Shown here one piece after another: positions 33,227 to 44,747 of a stretch of 64,000 nt of DNA (its first letter is position 1; the number at the start of each line of letters is the position of its first letter). The stretch comes from Ligula intestinalis (Eukaryota > Platyhelminthes > Cestoda > Diphyllobothriidea > Diphyllobothriidae): contig JAYGXS010000001.1 in NCBI GenBank assembly GCA_036362985.1, positions 75,478,027 to 75,542,026 of the forward strand, written 5' to 3'. Under the pieces are notes generated by a model. It was not told where the DNA came from and did not search any database. It saw only the letters and a list, made by a program, of their open reading frames with translations. A program made the position numbers and the translations under genes.

Positions 33227-33373
33227 CTCAGCAGAATGGACGAGCTTTTGCAGGAGGAGGCGCGGCTTCAGCGATCCCTGGCTCAGCGTGCTGGTATTCT
33301 CGGTATGCTTCTCCATCGCACTGTCGAAGACACGGGGCACAGTGATGCGGAGGAAGCCGATGGCGGACGGTAG
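33227..33373 (+). CDS. CXXC1: CXXC1/CFP1 terminal exon
   Basis: The final 48 residues and TAG stop (33371-33373). LSRMDELLQEEARLQRSLAQ then RAGILGMLLHRTVED parallel the vertebrate C-terminus KLDELFEQERNVRTAMTNRAGLLALMLHQTIQHD, confirming that the gene ends here. Acceptor tttcag ends at 33226 and keeps phase 0. A second AG eight bases later would break the frame, so the first is chosen. The tail after the conserved helix is short and acidic (DAEEADGGR), similar in length to homologues. No canonical AATAAA was noticed close downstream. Confidence 0.92.
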   Translation, partial: LSRMDELLQEEARLQRSLAQRAGILGMLLHRTVEDTGHSDAEEADGGR

Positions 33374-36300
33374 GCCTGCCCCTTTGGTTCGGGTCCTTCC
33401 CTTCTGGTGTATCCCACTCTTCCATTGTGATATTCTCCCTGCTGTATATACCAGTTATCATAAACAATCTTTCACGCTTATCTACCTTTTACTAACGCAG
33501 ACTGCCAAATCGCCGAGTTTGTGGTTGAAGACGATTTAGTGTTAGCCTGCGGCGAGTTTTTTTTTCAGATTCTCGAGGTTTTGTTTCCGTTAGTATATTT
33601 TTTTCGAGCGATCCTGTTCCCGTGGTAACTGCTTTGTTACTGGCCAGACGACTGCGGTCTTCATAGAGTCTTCGTTGATTATGAAGGCAATGACGGTCAG
33701 CACGAATTATTGTCATATGTAATCGCGGGCATTTAATCCAAAACTTGATCTTGGATTCAAGGATAGATTTGTTTTTTCGTTTTGAGCTTCTTTTCGTGGA
33801 ACATAGCGGGAACCGGTAAATTAGAAGGGGAAGGAAGGAACGACATCATTTTACCTCAAGGGGTGTTACCCTACTAATTCCTGAGGAGGGGAAAGGAAGA
33901 TACGCTTTATTTTGAAAGTATTATTCTAAAATTTTCAACAAAAACGTTCTCCATTCATCATGAAAAAGTAAAGCGCATCAAGCACTCAACATTGGGGAAT
34001 CAAAAGCAATGCGTACTGGCCAGATGATGTGATTTTCGACATCGTGGAGAAATTTCCTTGAATATGTCGCTAAATATAGGCCAAATTATGCTTATTTCAA
34101 TTCAGTGCTAGCGTCGTGTGCTGATGACCTCATTGCTGGAGTTCAAATAAACAATGAGAAGTAAAAATCGGTTTCTAGTTGGTGTACTGGGCCAACCGAT
34201 GTATACATAGCAAAGCGTACATGAGAATGGGAGGACAAAAAAAGTGGCGACTCAGTTTAAAAAGTCCGCTTATGTTCCAAGTTACTGGGTGGTATGGCAT
34301 CGCGATGATTGGGCTAGAAGTTGCCGACGCACAGAGCGAGCAAGGGCTGTTCGCTATGTACACGCAAAAAGGCCGAAAACGCGCGTTGTTATTCCAGCTC
34401 GCGTTGTGTTACGGCTGCAAGTGGTTAATCGAGACTTCTAATGCCTACGACTGAGCCAATGAACGGAGTCTGTTGGTTTATGTCTACTTAAACACAGTGG
34501 GCGGCTGGGCCACCCTTTAACTGACTCCTCCAGTGCATCTTTTTGGGAAGTCGGCCTCGCTAACCCTTGACAGAGACTGGATTCCTGTCGGGCACAGGAG
34601 TGTTTGTTTGTTCATAATCACTCCGAATTTAGCGCCAACGGCGGCGAAGAGGTTCGCTCACCTTTGTTTATCTCTTCCTTTTGCGAGGTTCAGCACTCAG
34701 TGCTCGTTCCTGGGACGGTGGGAGAAAAGTATCCCAGTAGCTAAGTGACTACCGCTACTGGTTTTTTCCTGTTTATCTCTTGTACGGACTATCCTCGTTG
34801 CCGGCTCTCCGGCATACGCCGTCGCTGGTAAATGGAATCAGGGACACCTGCGTCCTTATTGGCCCGAATATCTTCTTGGTGCGCGTTTGCGACATTATGG
34901 CCGGATAGAGGCTCCGGGAGGATGTTAAGCTGACTGTAACGCCAGACAGTGCAATCAAAACGGGGCCACAAGTCAGCCTTCATCACTTTCATCGACGTAT
35001 TCGATTGACCGCCTCGACACAATCGCCACCCAGCGTAGGATCTATGCGAACCGGTAATAAGATTATTTTGTCCTCGAGTCAGTATGGTACAGTGTAGAGT
35101 CTTTTCTCAGTAAGCGAGTATGGAAAACTAAATTAACGGTTTGTCTTCCTGTTCAGCTATGTTTTTTTAATGAACTGCGGTCGCAGAAGGACGAACAAGA
35201 TGGACCTGGAATATGTCCCACATTCATATATGGCCGCCCGTCTGACAATGAATTCAAATGCTTAAAGTCGAGTCTCGCCTTATACCACGCCTAATACAGA
35301 GGTTTCAACAGAATTCGGTGCGGGCAGTGAGCTTGATAAGATGTTCATCTTAACCGTTTGGCGGAGCACTATGATTCGGTAGATATCTCCTATCACGAAG
35401 CCCAAGACGATGACCGCTGTTTTTCAACCAACTTTCAGGTTTCTATTGCGGCTGGGACCACAGGTCGAAGTTCCAAAGTTAGACTCGTCAGTCTCGTAAA
35501 CTTGACCCGTCATACACGATCAATACTACTGACTATACTGTAGTCCATGAATGTCACTGAAGCCAATCTATCATTGTTTCGTCTTCTTGACTTCTCCAAC
35601 TCAGTATTCAGCAGTCACGCGTACTTCAAACCTAATGATAACAACTATCGAGACAGTACGGTATTATTAAGCAAAAAATAGTAAACGATAAACAATGTAC
35701 AATCCTCAACAATGGGTACAGCAAATCAAGAGCGAAAGAATTTGGCCAAATTGCCTGACTCTATACAAGGGAACAAGACACGTTCAACAACAATGCCACG
35801 TAGGACGAAAGTAGTCTTGGGAAGGCTTGTGTGTGTTAGTGGGAGAGGGGGCGTGGCTCTGGTTTTATATGATTTCAGGAGGCCATTCATATGGCCTCAG
35901 GATTGGTCTGAAACACCAGTCCGAAAAAGGGGGGATTCGTGAACAGAGGCAACATGGAAGTGTCAACGTTGGGGAATGTCGAAGGGGCCCCGCGACAGCC
36001 ACGTCTATCTCGCGTGCAGGGTGTCCGCAGGGTCTGAGGGGGTGGACGAATGGTTCTAGGGTCAAGAAGGGGCGAGGGGTGGCGGACATCTGGCTCTCCA
36101 CTACAAAGTCACTTCATGGGATTTGACCATCGTGGGAAAAGTTGATAACATGCAAGGGAGCCGAATCGGGGGCTAGGGGGTGTATTCATTCATGTGCAAT
36201 CGAGTGAAAACACGGGACGACAGCCAGCGTTCGAGGGGGAAGGGGACAGCCTTCGTGAGAGGGAAATAACCATTTGTAGGTCGGATAGGGGTTTCGCTGG

Positions 36301-37929
36301 ATAAAGTACATGAAGAATTTCAAATTTGTTCAGCCGGAAATAACAATAAAGTAGTCTCAAAAACGTTGTGATAGTACGTGGCCGTGACGAATGTCGACTG
36401 TCAAATTAAAGAACCTAATCTTCTCGCTCTTTAAAGCAATGTTTGTCTTCGCTCGTGATGATACGTTTGTATAAGTTGAAAATGATCCCCCAGCATACTA
36501 TCAAATCTGGTTGAAATTCGATGAAATGACATCATGGGCAAACTTTTTTGGATCGACGGAGTTTGGAGTCAAATCGCCAGAACCGGCGATACTTCAGTGC
36601 ATCGTTGACCGGTATCTCCGACCGACGGTGGAGTCCGGCGTACGAAACCGATTAGTCCAGAGAAAATTCACTACCTCTCACAGATAGCACTCACAGAACC
36701 CACAATCTGTCTCGCATCAGTAGAGCTTAGAGAGCAACTTAGTGTGCAGAGGCATGCGTGAAGTTTTGCCTTCTTGTAATCTGTTCTGCCAAATTTTAAG
36801 CGCTTTATCGTCGGTTGAAGATATTATACGTAGAGCGTATAAGGTAGTTTATATACGCTCACCACTAAGATCCATGTTTCTGTGGAACCGAAATGAACAA
36901 AACCGTTCACTATCTCAAGCCTTTCCTTGTCGTGGAGCTGTTGGACATCATTTTCGTATTTTCCATTCGCATTTACTGAAGACAATGTCTAAAGGCACGG
37001 AATATCCAGTTAGGGTGAAATAATTAGTCTGTCCAACGGCTGAGAAGAGAATAGCATGTTCTACTTGGAAATGATTGAAGTCAATGTGCAGTCACTAGCA
37101 TGGCATTAATTTGAGTATATGCCGAGACGACACAACCTCAAAATTGACGCCCTATTGCCCATATTCTTAACCATGTACTTGAATTTTCGTTTCCGTGAGT
37201 AAACAAACGGATTAAATTCGTTGGGTTTCAGACCATATTTCTGTCGACTGTGCGGAGGGCTGAAAATACACTAAGGAAGAACAACTGATTCCTGTCGAAA
37301 AAAACATTCAGGTTATAGAATTCATTATGAGTTTAACACATGGTCGGAATAATATCAATCAGATGGACGATTATGCTGAGTTTTTTTATTTACGTGTCGC
37401 CGAAAAAAACCTAAAATAACTCAGGAACTCGCTAGCAAGTGTACTTCAACGAAGTCGAGTTGACTGGCGTCTCCATTGCACTTGCTCGGCATAACGAAAG
37501 TGTTGAAGATTCCGGTTTGTTCGAGACTCCGTTTCTTTTTTGTCGCTTCAGCTTCAGTACCCTTCGTAAAAGTGTATAAAGTTCCTGCCTTTCTTGGTCT
37601 GGACGGTCCAGGTTTCCGCATTGTGCAGCAATGTAGCCAAATTATAGCTTTATACATCGTGAGGACAATTATGTCCATCAGGTGTCGTCAGTTCGCCAAC
37701 TACTAGCGCTATTCTCTGTTCCGACAGGTTGCTACTACGATTACCTAAAATTGAACGAACATTCTAGGCTGCTAGAGTAAGCGGACTCTTCACGTCTGCG
37801 AGTGGAAGTAAGAACAGTGTTTGAAGCATTTGTTCCCCGGTACAAATTCAAAACAGGCGTACACAGCAGGATTTAATGAGAACAGTGTTTGTTTTTGTTG
37901 TTTCAACCATAACCATAAGCGTGAAGCGG
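33374..37929. other. intergenic; no recognisable gene
   Basis: About 4.5 kb between the CXXC1 stop and the tRNA-like gene. A G-rich stretch (35840-36250, + strand) and short frames only. None shows known domains or paired splice sites. Confidence 0.5.
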
Positions 37930-38009
37930 GCGTTTGTAGCTTAGCGGTAGAGCATTAGCCTCCGGTAAAGGCTTTCTCTGATGCGCGGGTTCAAATCCCG
38001 CCAAACGCC
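37930..38009 (+). tRNA. tRNA-like gene, anticodon uncertain
   Basis: The acceptor arm GCGTTTG pairs with CAAACGC. The D arm is GCTT/GAGC. The T arm is GCGGG, loop TTCAAAT, CCCGC. The A box TAGCTTAGCGG (37937-37947) and B box GGTTCAAATCC (37988-37998) fit consensus, and a TTTTT terminator follows at about 38015. The best anticodon stem is AGCCT/AGGCT with 7-base loop CCGGTAA, giving anticodon GGT (Thr). However, position 33 is C rather than U, two extra bases precede the stem and the variable region is 11 bases. An alternative pairing CATTA/TGATG would imply an intron-like insert. It could be a real but odd tRNA, a pseudogene or the founder of a SINE. Confidence 0.55.
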
Positions 38010-39648
38010 TAGAGTTTTTCATACTTGGGTCAACTCAAATTAAGCTAATCTGCCAAACCAACTTAATAACCATAAGGGTTATGATGGTAGGAGGAATAAG
38101 GAGCAGACTCTGTGTAGCCAGTCATGCCACTAATCTTAGCGTTCTTCACGCTCGCTGCCGGAATACGTAAAAGTGCGTAGTCTATGCAGGAAGAGACCAC
38201 CTTCTATGTCATAAACAGACTATTTGCCTTCTGGTGTAGCGTAGACATCATGCTTTTACCAAGCGCATCGGTGTACTAGGAGCAGTGAGCGATTATAAGT
38301 CTTAGCGCCTAGCGCTTTTGTTAAGCTCAAACAACAGAGCTTCTGACAGAGAAGCAATACTAGTACTATGACTGCAGACAAAGTGGACCGTCCATAATTA
38401 TGTTCACGGCTGTGTGATATCTGGAGACGACATACGTTTGCCAAAGGATTCCTGATCGCACAGCTGACATACGGTCCACCAGTGGAGATCAGGGAGTGTC
38501 GATAACAGCAGAAGTAGCGGCAATAGAAGTCTGCGAGTCACAAATTATCCTGGATAATCGTGAACTACAGAAAAGGCAAAACGTCAAAACCGTAAGTGGG
38601 CAAGAGTGAACTACTGTACGGGGCAACACTGAGCACATTGAAATACTGTGTTGGTTCACGACCTTTTCGCGTCGTCTATTTCCGGTTAAATTCATCTGAC
38701 GAAGACAGAAGACCAGTCAGTGCATATACACGCGTTTTTAACAATTCCTCGGCAGCCTAATGCAGTTCGTAGTACTAACAGCTATCATTTCGACCTCAAT
38801 TACTTGATACCATGAAACAAAACGAGCAAGTGTCGAGCATTTTGATGAACAAAACGATAACCCGTCCACTGTACTAATGGATAGTCATGTAGTTGATAGT
38901 TTTAAAGATCGATACGGTTAACTGAGCTAGGTATGGATACCTTAAACGACCGATTCTACCCCGATGATCCGTGCGTGAATCCGATTAATTACGCTTGTCA
39001 CGTTAACCGCAGATCCCTAGTTAACCCTCTTGCAAACACAGGAGCAGTCATCAGCCCCGCGACAGACCAACTGGAAGGTTACCTCTACTCCAGTGTCTAA
39101 AGGGCGCTCGTGATTATTGCTGTTCGACCTCACCTCCAAAGTCATGTTGGACCACCCACACGTAAGCGTACCAAGTCAGCCGACCAGTAAACCTTAAAAC
39201 ATGAGAGTACTTGCCTATCTAAACTAGTCACTTTTGGTGGCAGGTAGCAAAAGGCCCAATCCAGGTGTACCGTCACCAAACTAATCGGTGGGGCATAAAA
39301 ACCAAACTAACACCGCCACAAGACTTCCAGAGTTAAATTCGGATGCATCACTATTAAGATTTAGTATTAACACAATTCCATCCGCAACCGTCTAATCCAA
39401 AAGTACACCTTCGTTAAAACAGTTCCACTCAGCACAACTGGACTGATGGATCTCCGCCACATCCCCTAAAGCAAGAGCCGCGCGATCTCGTGTAGGGTTC
39501 CCGCACTTGACAAAACTATGACCAATGATTGAGACTCAGACCACATAATGGTTCATTAGATCATACGGGTGGATATACTGAAGAAAAAATATTAATTTAA
39601 TGAATATATATTTGGTAACTTCCAAAATCGGAGAAATAAACACGATAA
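38010..39648. other. intergenic; no recognisable gene
   Basis: Only short frames. The last 60 bases are A/T-rich and would form the eIF5 3' untranslated region on the - strand, where an ATTAAA-type polyadenylation signal is possible near 39597. Confidence 0.5.
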
Positions 39649-41162
39649 TCATATTGCATCTATGTCAATATCGTCATCTTCAACAGAATCACTGCCGCTC
39701 TCTATGTTAGCTTCGGGCGACCTTGTCGTGTTCGGAGAAACATCGGTCGAGGCAAGCCTAGGAGCAGGCGGAAGGGCCTCCTCGCTCTCTTCCTCTTCCC
39801 CTGAAGACTCTTCTTCAGCTTCTGCGAGCCACTTAAGCATGGGACTACAGACCTCGGCCAATTTAGCAGCAACCGGCTTCGACACAAACCGCTTGGCACC
39901 CTAAAACGTATTCGTCAGAAAATAATAACTTACATTTTTCTCGAACCACGAGAGTATAACCTCTTCCTCCACAATATCACAGTCGTACAAGCTTTTAAGA
40001 ATATGACAAGCCTTGTCCATTAAATTGCTCGAAGAATTCTTGTCGATTATAATGGACATCGCTCCGAGGACATAAGCTTGTGCCTTTTGGGCTTGCTCGC
40101 CAGTTCTCGTGAATTGTATAAACACAGACCGGTATGTGGAAATGTCTGAAAGCATAGTATTGGGATCCGAAAGAAGAACTTCGGCGACGACTAAGACAGC
40201 ACGACTTCCTAACTTAAGCCGTTCCGCTTCCATCTTCAAATCATGGGCGCGCACTACAATGTCGCCTTTTTTCTTCATTTGGTCAACTTGCTTAAGGAAT
40301 ATATCAGCACGTTCAGAATCAGACTTCTCCACATCCGCACTGAGGGCCAGACGCCTGGCCAAGGCTGAGAGTTCACCCAATCGCTGTTGTTGTGCTTCTT
40401 CGGTGGTATCTTCGCCCCAGTCAACATCGTCATCATCGTCACCATCGTACGCCTTCACCGGACTGCAGTGACCGTTTTCACCAACCGGAGAATGCTCATC
40501 CTCATCTAATGGATGAGATTTTTGAAGAAAAAAACACCTACCAGAGTTTTGCTCCCCGTTTTTGGCACGACGGTTCTTACGTCCACGCGAAGGTTCTTCC
40601 GGTGCTGCTTCCTCGACCGGAGGATTTTTTATAATGAACTGTGTCAGCCGATGTCTTGGGTCCAGTTGACCACGATTTCCACATGCCTTGCATGAGATTC
40701 CCACGATAGCCGCCTTCTTCTTGACGTGCTTAAGCATTTTAATTAAGTACTTATTAGAGTATTACCAAAGTGGTCTCTGGATTGCCGCAACTTGGGCACA
40801 AGACAAACTTCTTGATAAAGCCGTTTAACAAGTCTTGAAGTTTGCTTGCATCATGAGCACCGTTCACTATGTACCGTTCGTTTTTTTCATCAACGTGAAT
40901 CTGAGCCCCCAAATCACACCCGAAGTATTTGGTGACGTCTAAAGAGTTAAAGTAGATGCATGAAAACTTACATATCGGCTTGCGATAGAGCGCCTTGGCA
41001 ATGTCTGTGACGTTGACTATCACCGTTTTGATTCCGTTCCCCTTTCCTTCGACCTAAAAACTGTTTACCGATATGAGAAAAAAAACGTACCTTGGCCGAA
41101 AGCTTCGGCATTTTGTACCGGTAGAAGGTATCTTCAACCTCATGATTGATGTTGATCTCCAT
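39649..41162 (-). CDS. EIF5: eukaryotic translation initiation factor 5, six exons
   Basis: eIF5 is the GTPase-activating protein for eIF2 in the 43S preinitiation complex, in the cytosol. Exons by position: 41091-41162, 40972-41053, 40766-40938, 40542-40728, 39934-40505, 39649-39900, giving 445 residues and a TGA stop. The introns are 37, 33, 37, 36 and 33 nt, all GT-AG. The N-terminus [14 protein letters not shown] keeps the Arg-containing GAP segment. The eIF2B-like zinc ribbon uses CPSC and CKAC across exons 3 and 4. An acidic linker with [11 protein letters not shown] leads to the W2/MIF4G-type C-terminus with [12 protein letters not shown] and [15 protein letters not shown], and the protein ends DDDIDIDAI as in animals. 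Intron 4 (36 nt) has no stop in frame, so its retention would add 12 residues. The start is the ATG beginning MEININHEV. This is a complete gene. Confidence 0.95.
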
Positions 41163-42179
41163 GATTGTTTATAGCAGCTACCATCAGCTTCAGAAATGTC
41201 ACAAGCTTCGACCATGTAACAGGAGGCAGGTTGTTCGATACTGAACCAGCGCAATCAAGGTGACAACAAAATAAGACCGACGGTGAACACGGGTCCGCTG
41301 CCAGCCAACTGAGAGCGCGACGACAAGAGTGACGGACGTCAACGAACTAAAACAAAATATCTAGAATTGCTGAAGGTTTTCAGTAATTAACACTCTAGGA
41401 AGACTGGCAAAGCAAATTGGCTTTTAAACTTCTAAATTTTGTTCATTTTGGTTTATTTTATAAGATATATAACTAACGGTATACTTCGTAATAAATTTAG
41501 CGAACTTTAGGTCCTTGATTTGTGTTCCGTGTTCACAGGTAAAGGAGATTCGGAGTGCGTAGAACTCATCTAAACATCAAATGGTTGAAATCTGATAAGA
41601 CCGCTGAGCAATAATAGGGCTCAAGTCCAATACCCAAGTTCTGATAAAAAAATAAACAGTATGCCAATGCAAGCGAACATCCGTGTCCCAGGAAGCACTT
41701 GAGAAGAAGAAGAAGACTCGATCGCTGGGCCAATATTGTCCCAGCGAACGAGTCTTCTTCTTCTTCTCCTCAATAAACCGTATGGCTAGGAGAGTGTAAC
41801 CAACCAAGTTAACAGCCCTAATGGCAATGTTCCCGAACCAAAGGTTAAAGTGGTTCCAGTGGAACCAAATGTCCCACTTTGGTCCCACTGCGCCGTGATT
41901 GCGTATATGGGCGGTCTTCCGTGCACTGGCCCAGGAAGTATACAAGCTGTCATCGAAATCGATGGTCAAACACACACTCACAAGCTCCCACGTCCCCCTG
42001 AGAAAAACCCTACGCTTACGCACGTTTCCTGCATTTGCTACCTCTGCCTCTCCAAATGTGGCGCCTGGATCGATGCCTTGCTCTGAGCAGACTCGGGTTC
42101 ATCTGTTTTAAGTCACTTATATTAACTTAATTAAGGGAAGAAGGCTTTCGCCCTTGGGCTTCCTATATATAACCAAAAA
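41163..42179. other. eIF5 upstream region; one strong hairpin
   Basis: No gene recognised. The first few hundred bases should hold the eIF5 5' untranslated region and promoter, though no core motif stands out. A strong hairpin lies at 41701-41768 (separate entry). Confidence 0.5.
41701..41768. repeat. near-perfect 29-bp hairpin with GAA/TTC arms
   Basis: The left arm 41701-41729 and right arm 41740-41768 pair over 29 bases with one mismatch, around a 10-base loop (ccaatattgt). The arms combine a (GAA)n purine tract with a unique part, 'gactcgatcgctggg'. It could be a foldback element core or a small-RNA precursor; no evidence decides. Confidence 0.8.
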
Positions 42180-42429
42180 TTGCAAATGAGTTCCACCATA
42201 ACAGGAAAAATAGCCTTACGAAATTCGCACAAGCAAGGGTTTTTTTCAGCTAGATTACGAGCCGAGGGAGTGGATGAAAATGAGGCAACTAAGGACAGAA
42301 TTGAGAGAGAGGACCGAAAGCGGGGCAAAGGGCCTGAAAATAAAAGATGGCCAAATAATACAAGTCAATGAGCCCTTCCTCTGGCCAAAACCTGTCACGA
42401 TGAGGGTTGGGCCTCACGGAGTGAACTAT

Positions 42430-43100
42430 CATTACAGATCATAACCGCAAAGGTACAGAGCTTGCTTAACAAGCTGTTCGAACTAAAGAACTTGGCCGAT
42501 GAGGTGAAACCAGACATCATGGCTTTAACTGAAACCTGGTTTTAGAAAGATATCGTTGATTCTGAATTATCGCTTAGAGGATATCAGCTTTTCAGGAAAG
42601 ACAGCACAACTAGGGGAGGTGGGCTTATAGTCTTTGTCCCTTGCAAGCTGACAGCCATGGCTGAAGTACCGGTCCCAGCGCGAGATGTGGAAATGCTAAA
42701 TATTACCATTTATGCTATGTATGCCAGGCCACTGACGCTTTCGGTGACATACCGCCCACCAAATCAGGCTCCTGACCAAGACACTATTCTCATAGCAGAA
42801 TTGTGTTAGGTAAGTGAGAAAAAAGACACCCTCATCGTTGGGGACTTTTACGCTCCTGGTGTTGATTGGCAGACATGGACTGCACAGGGTCTTTCAGACA
42901 ACTTCAATCACAAATTACTACAATAGGCCACAGACAAACTGCTCTGCCAAATCGTCGCGTTTGGAACGCGGGCTAGGGAAGGACGACTGTCGAACTGTCT
43001 TGACCTTATATTTACCCGAGAGGAGGAACCTGAGATTGGCCTGTAGGATCGAACCCCATTAAGGTCCAGGGACCATCTTATGCTCTATTTCGAGTACTCG
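42430..43100 (+). pseudogene. CR1-like LINE endonuclease domain
   Basis: Translation gives AKVQSLLNKLFELKNL, PDIMALTETWF (metal-binding Glu) followed by TAG at 42543-42545, GYQLFRKDSTTRGGGL, LSVTYRPPNQAP, and LIVGDFYAPGVDWQTW. The last is the catalytic GDFN motif with N replaced by Y. Then come GRLSNCLDLIFTRE and RSRDHLMLYFEYSL (SDH written RDH). At least four stop codons break it. It is a dead AP-type endonuclease of a non-LTR element. Confidence 0.8.
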
Positions 43101-43465
43101 CTGTTCTCCAAACCCTATTTCTCCGACATATGGGAAAGTAACATTTGGAAGGGTGACTTACCACTTATGAGAAGAGAAATTTCAGAGGTATCATGAGAAA
43201 CAGACCTCCAAGGTGGAGCAAATGAACAGTGGCTGGCCTTTAGCTTGACGTTGAAAAGGACTGTTTGTCTCAACTGTCCCTTCAGAAGAAAGACAAGTAC
43301 GAATCGCCCGACTTGAATGAACGCAAACTTGCAGGCCACTTTCAAAAAAGAAACCGCTTCTGGAGGCGCTACAGATTAACCGGCTCCGATTAGCACTTAC
43401 GGGAGTATCAGCAACAAAGTTACCTTTGTAAAAGCGAATCTACTAAACTGCGCAAGAAATACGAG

Positions 43466-44600
43466 TTGAACATACTACACAAGTCATTAGAACACCTCAA
43501 GATACTGTTCGGCTACATACGAAGCACGAAGAGGTCTCAGGAACTGATCCCTTCCCTAAGATCAGCAGATGGACAACTGGTGACCGAAGACCAGATGAAG
43601 GCCTCCCTCCTCTCCCATTTCTTTAAATCCGTCTACACCCGAGAATCTACAACTCTTGCTGACGGTACGTCCGCTCATCGACAGATAACTGCACCCTTAC
43701 CCTCTTCCTCATTGCCCAAAAAAGAGCACCTAGGGTTTTCACACAACACAGTCAGGGCCGAATTACTACAACGTAAGCCTGCCAAATCACCTGGGTTGGA
43801 TAAAAATTCCTGCGCTAGCACTACAAGAATTAGCTAACGAACTGTGCAAACATCTGGCTGCCATCTTCCAGAGATATTTTGAAGAAGGCCAACTCCCAGC
43901 AGAATGGAAGTGGGCAAACGTCAACACGATCTACAAGGGAGGTTCACGACTTGATTGTGCAAATTACCGTCATGTCAGTCTAACTTGCATCGCGTGTAAA
44001 GTAATGGAGCGCATTATTAAGAAGCATTTAATATATTTCCTCGAAAGCAACAAAATACTATGTGATGGACAGCACGGCTTTCGCCCAGTGCGCTCTTGCC
44101 TCACAAGTGCTCTTTACTCACAGGAGAAGTGGACAAAGGCTGCAGATAAAGGTTATCCAAATGATGTCATATTTTTCGACTTCAAAAATGCCTTCGATAG
44201 TGTATCACACAGGCTTCTTCTGCAGAAGATTTGGGACGTGGGAATTCAAGGAAAAATGTATAAATGGTGCCTTTGTGAGACCACAACTTGAACACGGAGT
44301 GCCAGTTTTGACACTATGGTTGAAGAAAGATATTGACTTTCTTAAACAAGTGCAACGCAGGCCGACAACGATGGTCGATGGTCTCAGGGACTTACCATAT
44401 CAGGAGAGATTGATCAAACTTGAACTTTTTCCTTTGTCTTACAGGAACGTTCAGTGCAGCCTGCTCTGGACATTCTGGATAATCTGGGGCCACAGTTCCT
44501 CCCTAAAATTGGAGGATATCTTACTATTAGCCACCACTACTCACCTGCATGGCCATCCTTACAAGGTCGCAAACGAACGCACTCGATTAGACCTCCATTG
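43466..44600 (+). pseudogene. CR1-like LINE reverse transcriptase, catalytic motif deleted
   Basis: The frame includes LRSADGQLVTEDQMKASLLS, SPGLDKNSCAS (usually PGPDGI), LPAEWKWANVNTIYKGGSRL, ANYRHVSLTCIACKVMERII, GQHGFRPVRSCLTSAL and VIFFDFKNAFDSVSHRLLL, the first catalytic Asp motif. After GIQGKMYKWCL the sequence jumps at about 44280 to RPQLEHGVPVL, which in CR1 elements lies well past the YADD box. The palm with the second catalytic Asp pair is therefore deleted. The tail has LPYQERLIKLELFPL. One frameshift lies near 43800. Confidence 0.85.
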
Positions 44601-44747
44601 ACATTTTTTAAAAATTCACCTAAGTCAAAAATTAATGACAATTTGGAAGTTGTGTTCTTGACGCAAATTTTTGTCCTTTTGACACTAAGAAGTTCCTCTT
44701 TAGAAGCTAAACTTTTCTAAACAATAAAAAGGTTATTCAACTAAAAC

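Larger units (their letters stand above)
42180..44745 (+). mobile_element. CR1-like LINE, decayed, RT core deleted
   Basis: The order on + is a short basic/acidic frame (42180-42370, perhaps the end of ORF1), an AP endonuclease (42430-43100), a linker, a partial reverse transcriptase (43466-44280), and the RT thumb and tail (44285-44600). A 3' AATAAA lies at about 44722. A mariner-like remnant begins at 44748, directly at the LINE 3' end. Multiple stops and at least two frameshifts are present. CR1-like is the best clade guess from the EN and tail motifs. Confidence 0.8.

Noticed and set aside
37421..37678. 85-codon - strand frame with KKKRSLEQTG
   Set aside because: No homologue recognised and no exon borders; probably chance.
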